Shown here: positions 52,372 through 60,485 of the stretch, piece by piece
How the letters are laid out: each line of letters begins with the position of its first letter
Position numbering within the stretch: the stretch's first letter is position 1
From: Mesorhizobium_B sp963522145
GTDB taxonomy: Bacteria; Pseudomonadota; Alphaproteobacteria; Rhizobiales; Rhizobiaceae
DNA: 64,000 nucleotides
Assembly: GCA_963522145.1 (NCBI GenBank)
Contig: CAUQXI010000010.1
Location: 52,203 to 116,202 of the forward strand
Direction of reading: 5' to 3'
The notes under the pieces: generated by a model
Database searches by the model: none
What the model was told of the DNA's origin: nothing
What the model saw: only the letters and a program-made list of their open reading frames with translations
Translations under genes and position numbers: made by a program

Positions 52372-53098
52372 GGAACGCTCCGAAGCGCTCGGCGAGACGG
52401 CAAGCCTCCAGGCGCGCTTCGGTCACGCTGCGCCGGGAGCGATCATCCGCGCCGCGATCTGCGATCTGTTTTCCGGTGACATCGCGGCCGTGTCGTCCTT
52501 CGGAGCCGACTCCGCCGTCCTGCTTCACATGATCTCCGAGGTGGACCGCCACCTGCCGATCCTGTTTCTGGATACCGGACAGCATTTCGACGAAACGCTG
52601 GACTATCGCGATGCGCTTGTGGCCGATCTCGGCCTGACGGATGTGCGTATCACCGCGCCGGAATCGCTCGCGCTGGCAGAAGCCGATCCGCAGAACAGGC
52701 TCTACGAGACGGATACCGAGGCTTGCTGTGCGGTCCGCAAGGTGGAGCCCATGGCGCGTGCTGTGTCGCCCTTTCGCGCCTGGTTCACGGGCCGCAAGCG
52801 CTTCCAGGCGACGACCCGCGCTGCACTTCCGGTCTTCGAGCAGATCGGTCCGCGCGTGCGGATCAATCCCTTGGCGAGCTGGGGCGCGGACGACCTTGCC
52901 GCTTATATGCGCGACCACGCGCTCCGCCCCAATCCGCTCGTGCCTTACGGCTATCTGTCGATCGGCTGCTTTCCCTGCACCCGGGCGGTTCAGCCCGGCG
53001 AGGATGCCCGCGCCGGCCGCTGGTCCGGCCAGGCCAAGACCGAGTGCGGCATCCATCTTGGCGGGCTCGACCGCTCCTTGACGGGCGCCGGCCGGTGA
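52346..53098 (+). CDS. cysH: Adenylylsulfate (APS) reductase, assimilatory, [4Fe-4S] type
   Basis: A 250-residue reductase of the PAPS/APS family. The iron-sulfur ligands Cys127-Cys128 (EACCAVRK), Cys208 and Cys211 (GCFPC) are present. This indicates APS rather than PAPS as substrate, as in plants and most rhizobia. Catalytic Cys234 is in the ECGIHLG tail. The ATG at 52346 has a perfect AAGGAGG upstream, inside the end of the sulfite reductase gene. It makes sulfite for the adjacent reductase. No ATP sulfurylase gene is in the window. Confidence 0.9.
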   Translation: MEAKPGLPEERSEALGETASLQARFGHAAPGAIIRAAICDLFSGDIAAVSSFGADSAVLLHMISEVDRHLPILFLDTGQHFDETLDYRDALVADLGLTDVRITAPESLALAEADPQNRLYETDTEACCAVRKVEPMARAVSPFRAWFTGRKRFQATTRAALPVFEQIGPRVRINPLASWGADDLAAYMRDHALRPNPLVPYGYLSIGCFPCTRAVQPGEDARAGRWSGQAKTECGIHLGGLDRSLTGAGR

Positions 53099-53157
53099 GC
53101 GCAAGTGCCGCCCTGTTGCAGCCACGGGCGCATCCAGCGCCGATACCCGGACTCGTG

Positions 53158-53685
53158 ATGACCGACGCTTCCCCCCACCATCGCCTCTGGACCCCGCAGG
53201 GCTTCCGCGACGATCCGTGGGTTCATGCCGAAAGCGCCGAGGCGCTCGCCGCAGAGGGCCGTTTCATCCTGCCGCTTTCCGTGTTCCTCGACATGGGGCC
53301 GGAAGCGCGAGAAGCCGCGCGTGGCCGGATCGGCGTCCGGCTCAACCCGCCCGACGCGGTGGAGGCGCTCGCGCCCTTCATCGATACTTTGCCGCTGATC
53401 GCGCTGGCCTTTCCCGCCTTCAATGACGGCCGGAGCTTCTCCAAGGCCGAACTTCTGCGTAGCCGCTATCGGTTCAAGGGCGCGTTGCGCGCCACGGGTC
53501 AGGTTCTGGTGGATCAGCTGCCGCATATGCTGCGGCTGGGCTTCGACCAGTTCGAGGTCTCAAACCCCGTATTGCTTCAACGTCTGGAAGAAGGCGAGAC
53601 GGGCGGTATCCCGCTTTATTATCAGCCGACCGCGCAAGAATCTGCCGATGCCGGAGCCTATTCCTGGCGTCGTCGCCGAACCTAG
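53158..53685 (+). CDS. DUF934 protein of the sulfate assimilation operon
   Basis: A 175-residue DUF934 protein with the typical RYRFKGALRATGQVLVDQLP segment (split by conserved Arg and Gln), then GFDQFEV. DUF934 genes accompany cysI/cysH in many proteobacteria; the role is unknown, possibly an accessory of sulfite reduction. The ATG at 53158 is used. A GTG at 53095 overlapping the cysH stop is an alternative and would add 21 residues. It ends the operon and is convergent with the small NepR-like gene. Confidence 0.8.
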   Translation: MTDASPHHRLWTPQGFRDDPWVHAESAEALAAEGRFILPLSVFLDMGPEAREAARGRIGVRLNPPDAVEALAPFIDTLPLIALAFPAFNDGRSFSKAELLRSRYRFKGALRATGQVLVDQLPHMLRLGFDQFEVSNPVLLQRLEEGETGGIPLYYQPTAQESADAGAYSWRRRRT

Positions 53686-53701
53686 TTGCCTCGAAAAGCG
53701 C

Positions 53702-53920
53702 TCAGCGCCTTGACCTGCCGCCCGATCGCTCCTGCTCGTCGAGGCGCGACAGCATATCCCGGAAATGATCGGGCACAGCCTCAGCGGTGCGGAACAGCGG
53801 CAGCGAGCGCAGGAAACGCGTGGTGGTTTCCGCCCCGATCTGACGGCGGATGCCGCGGGCAAGGCGATCATTCTCTGTTTCGTTGAGCCGGTTCATGGTG
53901 TTCCAGGCCGAGTTGGTCAT
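53702..53920 (-). CDS. Small NepR-like protein (candidate anti-sigma factor)
   Basis: A 72-residue protein whose C-terminal part VPDHFRDMLSRLDEQ (about 49-63) resembles the second helix of NepR, the anti-EcfG factor of the alphaproteobacterial general stress response. NepR proteins are of similar size (about 60 residues). The first helix region is less typical. Met9 (53896) has GGAA just upstream and fits the predicted EcfG promoter better than Met1, which would leave almost no leader. No ecfG or phyR gene is adjacent, so this would be an orphan paralogue. The family call is tentative; that it is a real gene is more certain. Confidence 0.62.
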   Translation of the reverse strand: MTNSAWNTMNRLNETENDRLARGIRRQIGAETTTRFLRSLPLFRTAEAVPDHFRDMLSRLDEQERSGGRSRR

Positions 53921-53926
53921 TGCGGA

Positions 53927-53952
53927 AACTCCACGAGAAAGAAATTGGTTCC
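53927..53952 (-). promoter_or_regulatory. Candidate EcfG-type promoter for the NepR-like gene
   Basis: Read on the minus strand: GGAAC (53952-53948), 17 bases, then AGTT (53930-53927), fitting GGAAC-N18-19-TT. The -10 end lies only a few bases before the first ATG, so transcription would begin at or near that ATG and favour the internal Met9 start. Confidence 0.45.
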
Positions 53953-54148
53953 TGCTCAACCCTTCTCGACGACCACTACAGCCAGTATCGGTAAAGTTTG
54001 ATTTAAACCGTGTCCGTCCGCGCATCGTGCCCTTTGCCTGCGGCCGCTCGCTTCCAGCGACCTTGATTTTTCGGCGCCGCCCATCGATATCCCGCGCGGC
54101 AGGATGAAACGCATGGACTTTGCGCCCATGCATGAATGGAAGAGCGCG

Positions 54149-54787
54149 ATGAGCGATCAGGCAGGAAACGAAGCGATTAATCCGCAGGCCGAAATGGCCG
54201 CAGAGACCGAGGCCGACAGCGACGGCTACGAGGCGCTGGTGCGCCTCATGAAGGAAAATGAGGAATTGAAGGACCGCAGCCTGCGCGCGGCGGCCGAGAT
54301 GGAGAACCTGCGCCGCCGTACGGCGCGTGAGATCCAGGATGCCCGCGCCTACGCCATCGCCAATTTTGCCCGCGACATGCTCGCCGTTTCCGACAATCTT
54401 CGCCGTGCGCTTGATGCCGTTCCGGCGCAAAGCGATGCCGCCGATGCCAGTGGGCTGTCGTCGCTCGTGGAAGGCGTAGAGATGACCGAGCGCACCATGC
54501 TGTCCACACTCGAGCGCCACGGCGTCAAGAAGCTGGAGCCGGAAGGCGAGCGCTTCGATCCGAACTTCCACCAGGCGATGTTCGAGCTGCCGAACGCCGA
54601 GGTGCCGGCCAATACGGTGGTTCAAGTGGTGCAGCCGGGTTACCGGATTGGTGAGCGCGTGCTGCGCCCCGCCATGGTGGGCGTGTCCAAGGGTGGGCCC
54701 GCAGCGCCCAAGCCGCAGCAGCCCGCACCGGAGGAAACGCCGGCTGAGCGCGGCCCGGTCGACGCTGAGGCCGACAAGGACACCTGA
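54149..54787 (+). CDS. grpE: Heat-shock nucleotide exchange factor GrpE
   Basis: A 212-residue GrpE with an acidic N-terminus and a long coiled-coil (MKENEELKDRSLRAAAEMEN, about 37-90). The C-terminal beta domain has HQAMFELPN and VVQVVQPGYRIGERVLRPAMVGVSKG. It exchanges ADP for ATP on DnaK. The start at 54149 has GGAAGAG; an upstream ATG at 54104 is in frame but less likely. A tail of about 30 residues rich in Pro and Glu follows. dnaK and hrcA are not in this window. Confidence 0.93.
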   Translation: MSDQAGNEAINPQAEMAAETEADSDGYEALVRLMKENEELKDRSLRAAAEMENLRRRTAREIQDARAYAIANFARDMLAVSDNLRRALDAVPAQSDAADASGLSSLVEGVEMTERTMLSTLERHGVKKLEPEGERFDPNFHQAMFELPNAEVPANTVVQVVQPGYRIGERVLRPAMVGVSKGGPAAPKPQQPAPEETPAERGPVDAEADKDT

Positions 54788-54813
54788 GCCGTCCTCTCGG
54801 GGCGTGGCAGAAC

Positions 54814-55626
54814 CTAGGCCGCGCGCCGTTCGGCCCCGTAATAATCCAGATAGCGCTGGCCGATCGCGCCGGCCGCGAGCACCACGAAGACATCGGTGGT
54901 GTTGAAGACCTCATCCACCACGCATCCGTCGCCCACACGGGCGCCGAGCCGCAGATAGCCGCGCAGCAGCGGCGGCAGCTTGGCGTTCGCGGCGCGCGCG
55001 TCGATCGCCTCGGGCGGCACCAGGTCCATCTCGGCGCGCCGATGGGGCTGTGCTCCGACCGCCCACCGCCCTGTGGCCGGATAGCTGTGCGCGAGGTGAG
55101 ACAGCGCTTCGGCATGCGCTGCCGGAACCGTTCCGGGGAACGAGGCGCAGCCGATCATGGCCGTGATGTTGTAATGGCCGATATAGGCCCAGATGGCCTG
55201 CCACATGGTCTCCAGCGCCCCGCGCGAGCGGTGGTCCGGATCGACGCAGGAGCGGCCAAGCTCGAGGAAGCGCTCGCCCGGGTTGCGGGCAAGCAGCGGG
55301 CCGATGTCGAACTCGTCCTCCGAATAAAAGCCGCCGGCCGCCAGCGCCGCTTCACCACGCATCAGCCGATAGGTGCCGACGATCTTTTCGCGCGGCTCTT
55401 TTTCCACTACGAGCAGATGGTCGCAGAAGGGATCGAAGCGATCGATGTCGCGGCTGTTTCCATCTCCGAAAAACGCACGGCGTCGCAGGCCCTGCGCGGC
55501 ATCGATCTCGTTTTCGTTCCGGGCAAGCCGCGCCTCGAAGCGGCCGAGCCGGCCCAGCACCTGCCCCGGCACGAGCGGCGCGGGCGCATCCGAGTGAAAA
55601 CCTGCGGGCATGGCGGCGATGGTCAT
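54814..55626 (-). CDS. olsB: L-ornithine N-alpha-acyltransferase (lyso-ornithine lipid synthase)
   Basis: A 270-residue GNAT-like acyltransferase of the OlsB family. Conserved segments include LRRRAFFGD, FDPFCDHLLV, GTYRLMR, LELGRSCVDPDHRSRGA and a C-terminal LRLGARVGDGCVVDEVFNT. It attaches a 3-hydroxy fatty acid from acyl-ACP to ornithine, making lyso-ornithine lipid. These membrane lipids replace phospholipids at low phosphate. olsA is not adjacent here, as is usual in rhizobia. It is convergent with grpE; regulation by phosphate (PhoB) is typical of the family but not visible here. Confidence 0.88.
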   Translation of the reverse strand: MTIAAMPAGFHSDAPAPLVPGQVLGRLGRFEARLARNENEIDAAQGLRRRAFFGDGNSRDIDRFDPFCDHLLVVEKEPREKIVGTYRLMRGEAALAAGGFYSEDEFDIGPLLARNPGERFLELGRSCVDPDHRSRGALETMWQAIWAYIGHYNITAMIGCASFPGTVPAAHAEALSHLAHSYPATGRWAVGAQPHRRAEMDLVPPEAIDARAANAKLPPLLRGYLRLGARVGDGCVVDEVFNTTDVFVVLAAGAIGQRYLDYYGAERRAA

Positions 55627-55703
55627 GACGCTCCTCCTCGCATCCGATTCGCGTGGACTGCCATCTTATAGGCAGGTCTCGCGACGGAAGCGTGACGGGC
55701 AGC

Positions 55704-58052
55704 TCAGGCCGCCTGCGCTTCCACCACCCGCGCCAGTTCGTCCGGATCGATCGGCTTGGATACGAAGCCACTCGCCCCATGCGCGATCACCGCGTGGCGC
55801 GTGCGCTCCTGCCCGTCGGCGGAGAGCACCATGATCGGGATGGGCGGCAGGCAGTTCTCGGCCTCGTGGCGGCGAACGGCCACGATGGCGTCAAGCCCGT
55901 CCATCAGCGGCATATGAAGGTCCATCAGCACGAGGTCGTACGAGCGCCGGCTTTCCCCCGTCAGGGCATCGACTGCGGCTCGTCCATTGTTGACCACGCG
56001 CACCCGGTGCCCGGCGCGAAGCAGGGCCGCGCGCGCCAGCAGCGCATTGATCTCATTGTCTTCGGCCACCAGCACCGACAAACCGCCCGGCGACGGCTGC
56101 ATGTTGTCCTCGCCCGCAGCGTTCGCGTCCGGCGCGCCCGCATGATCGCGCGGCGTCGCGTTCTGCTCGGCCGGTGACACGGCCAGGATTGTCTTGACCA
56201 GCGTGGTTCCGCGCACCGGACGAGCGAGAAACGCGCGATAGCCGCTCGCGCGGAGTTCCGGCAGGAGATTGCGCTCGGCCGGCGTGATCGCAACCACCGC
56301 ATGAGTGCCTGTGAAGCCGAGTTCGCGCAGCCGCTTGAGCGTGGCCCCGTCGCGCGTTTCGAGCGCCGCATCCATGATCAGTGTATCGGCTGCTTCAACC
56401 AGGTTTTCCGCCTGGACGGCTGAAGCTGCGATCGCCGCGCTTCCACCGTGGGCACGGATGCCGAGCGCGAGCGCCTCGGCCTCCATCCCGTTGCGCGACA
56501 GGATCAGCACATGGCGTCCGGCAAGTGCGCTGCGGCCCGCCTCGAAGGTGCCGGACGGGTCAATGAGCGGCAGATCCACGAGAAAGCGCGCTCCGCCCTC
56601 GGTCAGGCTTTCGACGGCAAGCGTTCCGCCCATCGCACTCACGATGCGGCGTGAGATGGTCAAACCGAGTCCTGCGCCCTCCTGCGCCGGTATGTTGCCC
56701 GCCTGCGCCGTTGCGTTGCCCTGCTCGAACTCCTCGAAGATACGCTTGATTTCGTCGGGCTTGATGCCCGGGCCCGTATCGCTGACGGAAAACCGCAGCA
56801 GGGGCGCGTCGCCTTCGTGGACATCCACCGTCACCAGGACACCGCCCTGTTCCGTGAACTTGATCGCGTTGCCGACGAGATTGAGCAGCACCTGCCGCAC
56901 GCGGCCCGGATCGGCCACCACGAGCTGCGGCACATCGGGAGAAACGAAGCAGCCGAGCCCCAGCCCCTTGCCATAGGCGCGCGGCGCCAGAAGTTCGGTC
57001 ACGCTGTGCACCAGCTCGCGCGGGCTCATGGGCTGCGGCTCGGGCTCGAAGCGCCCGGCCTCGATCTTGGAAAAGGCGAGCAGGTCCTCGATCAAGGCGA
57101 GCAGGGCCGAGGCCGAAGTGGACACGGCGTTCAGATAAGTGCGCTGTTCGGGCGAAAGGTCGGTTCCGGCCAGCAGCTTGGCCATGCCCATGATGCCGTT
57201 CATCGGCGTGCGGATTTCGTGACTGACGGTGGCAAGGAAGCGCGACTTGGCCGAATTCGCGACTTCCGCCCGCTCGCGCGCGGCGATCAGCGCCGCCTCT
57301 GCGCGCTTGCGTGCCGTGATGTCACGCGCGACCGCCCGGTGGGACACCGTGACCTTGCCGCCTTCGCCGCGCGCCGCCTTGTCGTCGCGGATGGATAGCT
57401 CGACCCAGGAGAACCAGCGCGTTCCGGATTTCGTTTCCACAGCAACATCGGTGGAGCTCAGGCATTCGCCCTGATTGAAGGCGGCGTCGGGCACCACACC
57501 CAGCCTGAAGCCGAGCTCGGCCAGCGTGCGGCCATGCAGATCGTCTGGCGTCCGGCCGACGACATCGGCAAAAACCCTGTTGGCATAGGTGATGCGGCCT
57601 CCGCGGTCTCGGTGCACCACGAGGTCGCCCAGCGCGTCGATCAGCTCGCGAAAGCGCTCCTCGCTTTCCTCGAGCTCCCAGACGCGGTCCGCAAGCGTTT
57701 CCGCTTCCGCGCGAACATCGGCATGGCGGTGGAACAGCGCAAGCACCCTGCGGTTTCCGAGATGATCGCGCCGCTCGGCCGCGGCCAGCACGAGCAGGCC
57801 CGCCAGCAGGATCATCACGCTCGCCGGCGCGGAAGCGCCGCCGAGATGAAACAGGCCGGAAAGCCAGACAACCGCGACAACGGACAGAACATGGGACAGG
57901 CCGAAGGAAGAACCTCGGCGTGCCGTGCCGCCGGCTGGCAGGACGGGTGTTTCAACGAGTTCCGAAGGAGGGGCGGGCAATTCCGACAGAACGACGGCCG
58001 TATCCTGGCCCTCGTCATCCGACAGTCTCGCTTTGGTCGCCATCCCCTGCAT
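55704..58052 (-). CDS. Hybrid sensor histidine kinase with PAS domain and receiver
   Basis: A 782-residue membrane kinase. Two membrane helices lie at about 55-95, then a PAS domain (about 115-240), HisKA with the phospho-accepting His at about 278 (SHEIRTPMNG), and HATPase (NAIKFTEQGG, DTGPGI, GLGLTISRR). An uncharacterised region that may be a second, degenerate receiver comes next (about 510-640). The C-terminal receiver has VLVAEDNEIN and Asp at about 711 (LMDLHMPLMDG). The lack of an acid at the expected place in the middle domain is only an impression. No partner regulator is adjacent, so a phosphorelay to a distant protein is likely. The start is Met1 or Met4. Confidence 0.9.
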   Translation of the reverse strand: MQGMATKARLSDDEGQDTAVVLSELPAPPSELVETPVLPAGGTARRGSSFGLSHVLSVVAVVWLSGLFHLGGASAPASVMILLAGLLVLAAAERRDHLGNRRVLALFHRHADVRAEAETLADRVWELEESEERFRELIDALGDLVVHRDRGGRITYANRVFADVVGRTPDDLHGRTLAELGFRLGVVPDAAFNQGECLSSTDVAVETKSGTRWFSWVELSIRDDKAARGEGGKVTVSHRAVARDITARKRAEAALIAARERAEVANSAKSRFLATVSHEIRTPMNGIMGMAKLLAGTDLSPEQRTYLNAVSTSASALLALIEDLLAFSKIEAGRFEPEPQPMSPRELVHSVTELLAPRAYGKGLGLGCFVSPDVPQLVVADPGRVRQVLLNLVGNAIKFTEQGGVLVTVDVHEGDAPLLRFSVSDTGPGIKPDEIKRIFEEFEQGNATAQAGNIPAQEGAGLGLTISRRIVSAMGGTLAVESLTEGGARFLVDLPLIDPSGTFEAGRSALAGRHVLILSRNGMEAEALALGIRAHGGSAAIAASAVQAENLVEAADTLIMDAALETRDGATLKRLRELGFTGTHAVVAITPAERNLLPELRASGYRAFLARPVRGTTLVKTILAVSPAEQNATPRDHAGAPDANAAGEDNMQPSPGGLSVLVAEDNEINALLARAALLRAGHRVRVVNNGRAAVDALTGESRRSYDLVLMDLHMPLMDGLDAIVAVRRHEAENCLPPIPIMVLSADGQERTRHAVIAHGASGFVSKPIDPDELARVVEAQAA

Positions 58053-58139
58053 GACGCGGAGGACTAGCGGGTCAGCTCTTACCGAAGGCTCGGGCTGATG
58101 CTCGGCATTTTAACGATGCGCCACTTTTCGGCTTGCGCC

Positions 58140-59132
58140 TCAGTCCATTTCCACCACGAGGCGGCCGCGCACTTGGCCGTTCAGGATGTTTCGCGCTGCC
58201 TGCTCGATGCCGGAGAAGGGAACCGTTGTGGTGATCGCTGCGAGCGTTTCGCGGTTCAGCTCGCGCGCGAGCCGCTTCCAAGCTTTTTCCCGCAGGGGCA
58301 GAGGCGCCATCACCGAGTCGACGCCGAGCAGCGACACGCCGCGCAGGATAAAGGGCGCGACTGATGCCGGCAGGTCCATGCCGCCCGCAAGCCCGCAGGC
58401 GGCCACCGCGCCGCCATAGGAGGTCATGGACAACACATTGGCGAGGGTGGTCGAGCCGACTGCATCTACGCCGCCCGCCCAGCGTTCCTTCGCAAGAGGC
58501 TTCGGCGCTCCGCTCAATTCGCTTCGGTCGATCACCTCAGAGGCACCAAGGCTCCGGAGGTAATGTTCCTCTTCCGCGCGGCCTGTGGAAGCGATCACTG
58601 AGAAACCCAAACCCGCCAGAAGCGCCACCGCGACCGATCCGACGCCGCCCGCCGCACCCGTCACCACCACCGGCCCGCTTTCCGGCGTGAGCCCATGGCG
58701 TTCCAGCGCCATCACGCAAAGCATGGCGGTGTAGCCCGCCGTGCCGATCGCCATGGCTTCCCGGAAGGACATGCCTTCAGGCAACGGCACCAGCCACTCG
58801 CCCTTCACCCGCGCACGCTCGGCATAAGCGCCCCAGCGCGTTTCACCCAGGCCCCAACCGTTGAGGATCACCTTGTCGCCGGTCTTCCAGCGCGGATTCT
58901 CAGAAGAAAGCACCGTGCCGGCGAAGTCGATGCCCGGCACCATGGGGAAGCGTCGGATCACGGGCGCCTTGCCGGTCACGGCGAGGCCGTCCTTGTAATT
59001 GATCGTGGTGGCCTCCACCCGCACCAGCACGTCGCCTTCAGGCAGGTCCGTTTCGGCGACGTCGGTCACCCGGAGCGACTGCGCCTTGTTCTCGTCGGTG
59101 GAAACGAGCATCGCCTTGAAGCTGTTCGTCAT
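58140..59132 (-). CDS. MDR-family NADPH reductase, AcuI/YhdH acrylyl-CoA reductase-like
   Basis: A 330-residue zinc-free medium-chain oxidoreductase. Family segments include TTINYKDGLAVTGKAP, FPMVPGIDFAGTVLSS, and GAAGGVGSVAVALLAGLG for nucleotide binding. The AcuI/YhdH subfamily reduces acryloyl-CoA to propionyl-CoA and acts in 3-hydroxypropionate or DMSP use and in detoxification. The substrate here is inferred from family only. The start at 59132 has AAGGGG upstream; the longer frame overlaps lspA. It follows lspA on the same strand by about 16 bases. Confidence 0.85.
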   Translation of the reverse strand: MTNSFKAMLVSTDENKAQSLRVTDVAETDLPEGDVLVRVEATTINYKDGLAVTGKAPVIRRFPMVPGIDFAGTVLSSENPRWKTGDKVILNGWGLGETRWGAYAERARVKGEWLVPLPEGMSFREAMAIGTAGYTAMLCVMALERHGLTPESGPVVVTGAAGGVGSVAVALLAGLGFSVIASTGRAEEEHYLRSLGASEVIDRSELSGAPKPLAKERWAGGVDAVGSTTLANVLSMTSYGGAVAACGLAGGMDLPASVAPFILRGVSLLGVDSVMAPLPLREKAWKRLARELNRETLAAITTTVPFSGIEQAARNILNGQVRGRLVVEMD

Positions 59133-59148
59133 GAACCATGCCCCTTCT

Positions 59149-59646
59149 TCATGATGCGTTCGACCCGCGCCGCGCCCTCTTCCAGACGATGATCTCCTCC
59201 AGCAGCACCAGCCCCGCGCCCAGCGTGATGAAGACGTCGGCCAGGTTGAACACGGCAAAGGACCAGACGGGCGTGTGGAACAGGAAGTAGTCGATCACAT
59301 GGCCATGAACGGCGCGGTCGATGAGGTTGCCTACCGCACCCCCAACCACCAGCGCGAAGCCGAGGCGCGCCCAGCGCTGATGGCTTTCCGTGCGCGACGC
59401 CAGAAACAGCACGAACGCCACCACGAGCAGCGACATCACCAGCAGCCCGAGATCGTGGAAGGAAGAGAACATCGAAAAGGCGACGCCGGTATTATAGGTG
59501 CGGAACAGGCCGAAGAACGGCACCAGTTCCACGAGTTCGTGGAAGGGCAGGCGCTCCTCCACGAGCAGCTTGATCGCCTGATCCAGCACCACGGCCAGAA
59601 GCACCAGAAGCGCATAAGGAACGATCGCCTTCAGCCTTCCGCTCAT
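59149..59646 (-). CDS. lspA: Lipoprotein signal peptidase
   Basis: A 165-residue four-helix membrane protease (signal peptidase II). The conserved motifs are DQAIK (about 22-26), NTGVAFS (52-58), GNLIDR (106-111), HVIDYF with catalytic Asp119, and FNLADVFI with catalytic Asp137. It cleaves prolipoproteins at the inner membrane. The start overlaps the stop of the TrmH-like gene (ATGA), coupling the two. The unit runs methyltransferase, TrmH-like, lspA, AcuI. Confidence 0.95.
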   Translation of the reverse strand: MSGRLKAIVPYALLVLLAVVLDQAIKLLVEERLPFHELVELVPFFGLFRTYNTGVAFSMFSSFHDLGLLVMSLLVVAFVLFLASRTESHQRWARLGFALVVGGAVGNLIDRAVHGHVIDYFLFHTPVWSFAVFNLADVFITLGAGLVLLEEIIVWKRARRGSNAS

Positions 59647-60485
59647 GAGGAGCCATCCAGCGAAAGCTGGTTCCGGCGCAATTCGAACAGCATCACGCCG
59701 GTGGCGACCGCGAGGTTGAGCGAGTCCGCGCGGCCTGCCTGCGGAATGCGGGCAAGCAGGTCGCAGGCTTCCGCCAGCCGATCGGGGAGGCCCTGCTGCT
59801 CGTTGCCCATCAGCAGAACCGTGGGGCGATCGTCGCGGGGAAGGGCGCGGTAATCCACCGCCCCCTTGAGATGGGTGCCCACGATGCGGCCCTTGAAGCC
59901 CCGCCGCCAGTCGAGAAACGCTTCCTCGCCGGCGCGTGCGATCGGAACGGCGAAGATTGAGCCCATGGTGGCGCGCACCGCTTCGAGCCCCCACGGGTCG
60001 GTGGTTTCGCCCACCAGCACCAGCGCGCGGGCACCTACCGCATCGGCAGTGCGGATCACCGTGCCGAGATTGCCGGGATCACGCACCCGGTCGAGCGCGA
60101 CGATCACGTCGCCCGCTCCTGCCTCGATGCGGTCGAGCGGAATGACGCGCTGGCGGATCACGCTGACCACGCCCTGCGGATTGTCGCGCCGGGTGATGGC
60201 GCCGAGCACCTTTTCCGACACTTCCAGCACATCCGCGCCGCTGGCCAGCGCGCGGGCGGCGGTCTTCTCCACGCCCGTGGCAGACCGCGCGTTCTTGGCG
60301 AAGACCAGCGTCTTCACCGTCCAGCCGCCGTCCAGCGCATCGATGGCGAGCTTGAGCCCTTCCGCCAGAAACACCTTCTGCTCGTCGCGATGCTTCTTGA
60401 GCGCAAGCGCGCGGATGTCCTTGACGATCGGGTTGGAAAGGCTCGTCACCTCATGAACGCGGCCGGATGCGCGCGGGCCGTTCAC
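59643..60485 (-). CDS. TrmH/SpoU family RNA 2'-O-methyltransferase
   Basis: A 280-residue protein with an N-terminal substrate-binding domain (SLSNPIVKDIRALALKKHRD). The C-terminal SPOUT knot has RVRDPGNLGTVIRTA, LLMGNEQQGLP and DSLNLAVATGVMLFE. It methylates ribose in rRNA or tRNA; the exact site is not predictable. The GTG at 60485 overlaps the upstream methyltransferase stop (GTGA); longer frames read into that gene. It is co-translated with lspA downstream. Confidence 0.9.
   Translation of the reverse strand: MNGPRASGRVHEVTSLSNPIVKDIRALALKKHRDEQKVFLAEGLKLAIDALDGGWTVKTLVFAKNARSATGVEKTAARALASGADVLEVSEKVLGAITRRDNPQGVVSVIRQRVIPLDRIEAGAGDVIVALDRVRDPGNLGTVIRTADAVGARALVLVGETTDPWGLEAVRATMGSIFAVPIARAGEEAFLDWRRGFKGRIVGTHLKGAVDYRALPRDDRPTVLLMGNEQQGLPDRLAEACDLLARIPQAGRADSLNLAVATGVMLFELRRNQLSLDGSS

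Noticed and set aside
54062..54090. Heat-shock sigma-32 promoter upstream of grpE
   Set aside because: CTTGATT is followed by CCCAT after only about 11 bases, shorter than the family spacing, so support is weak.
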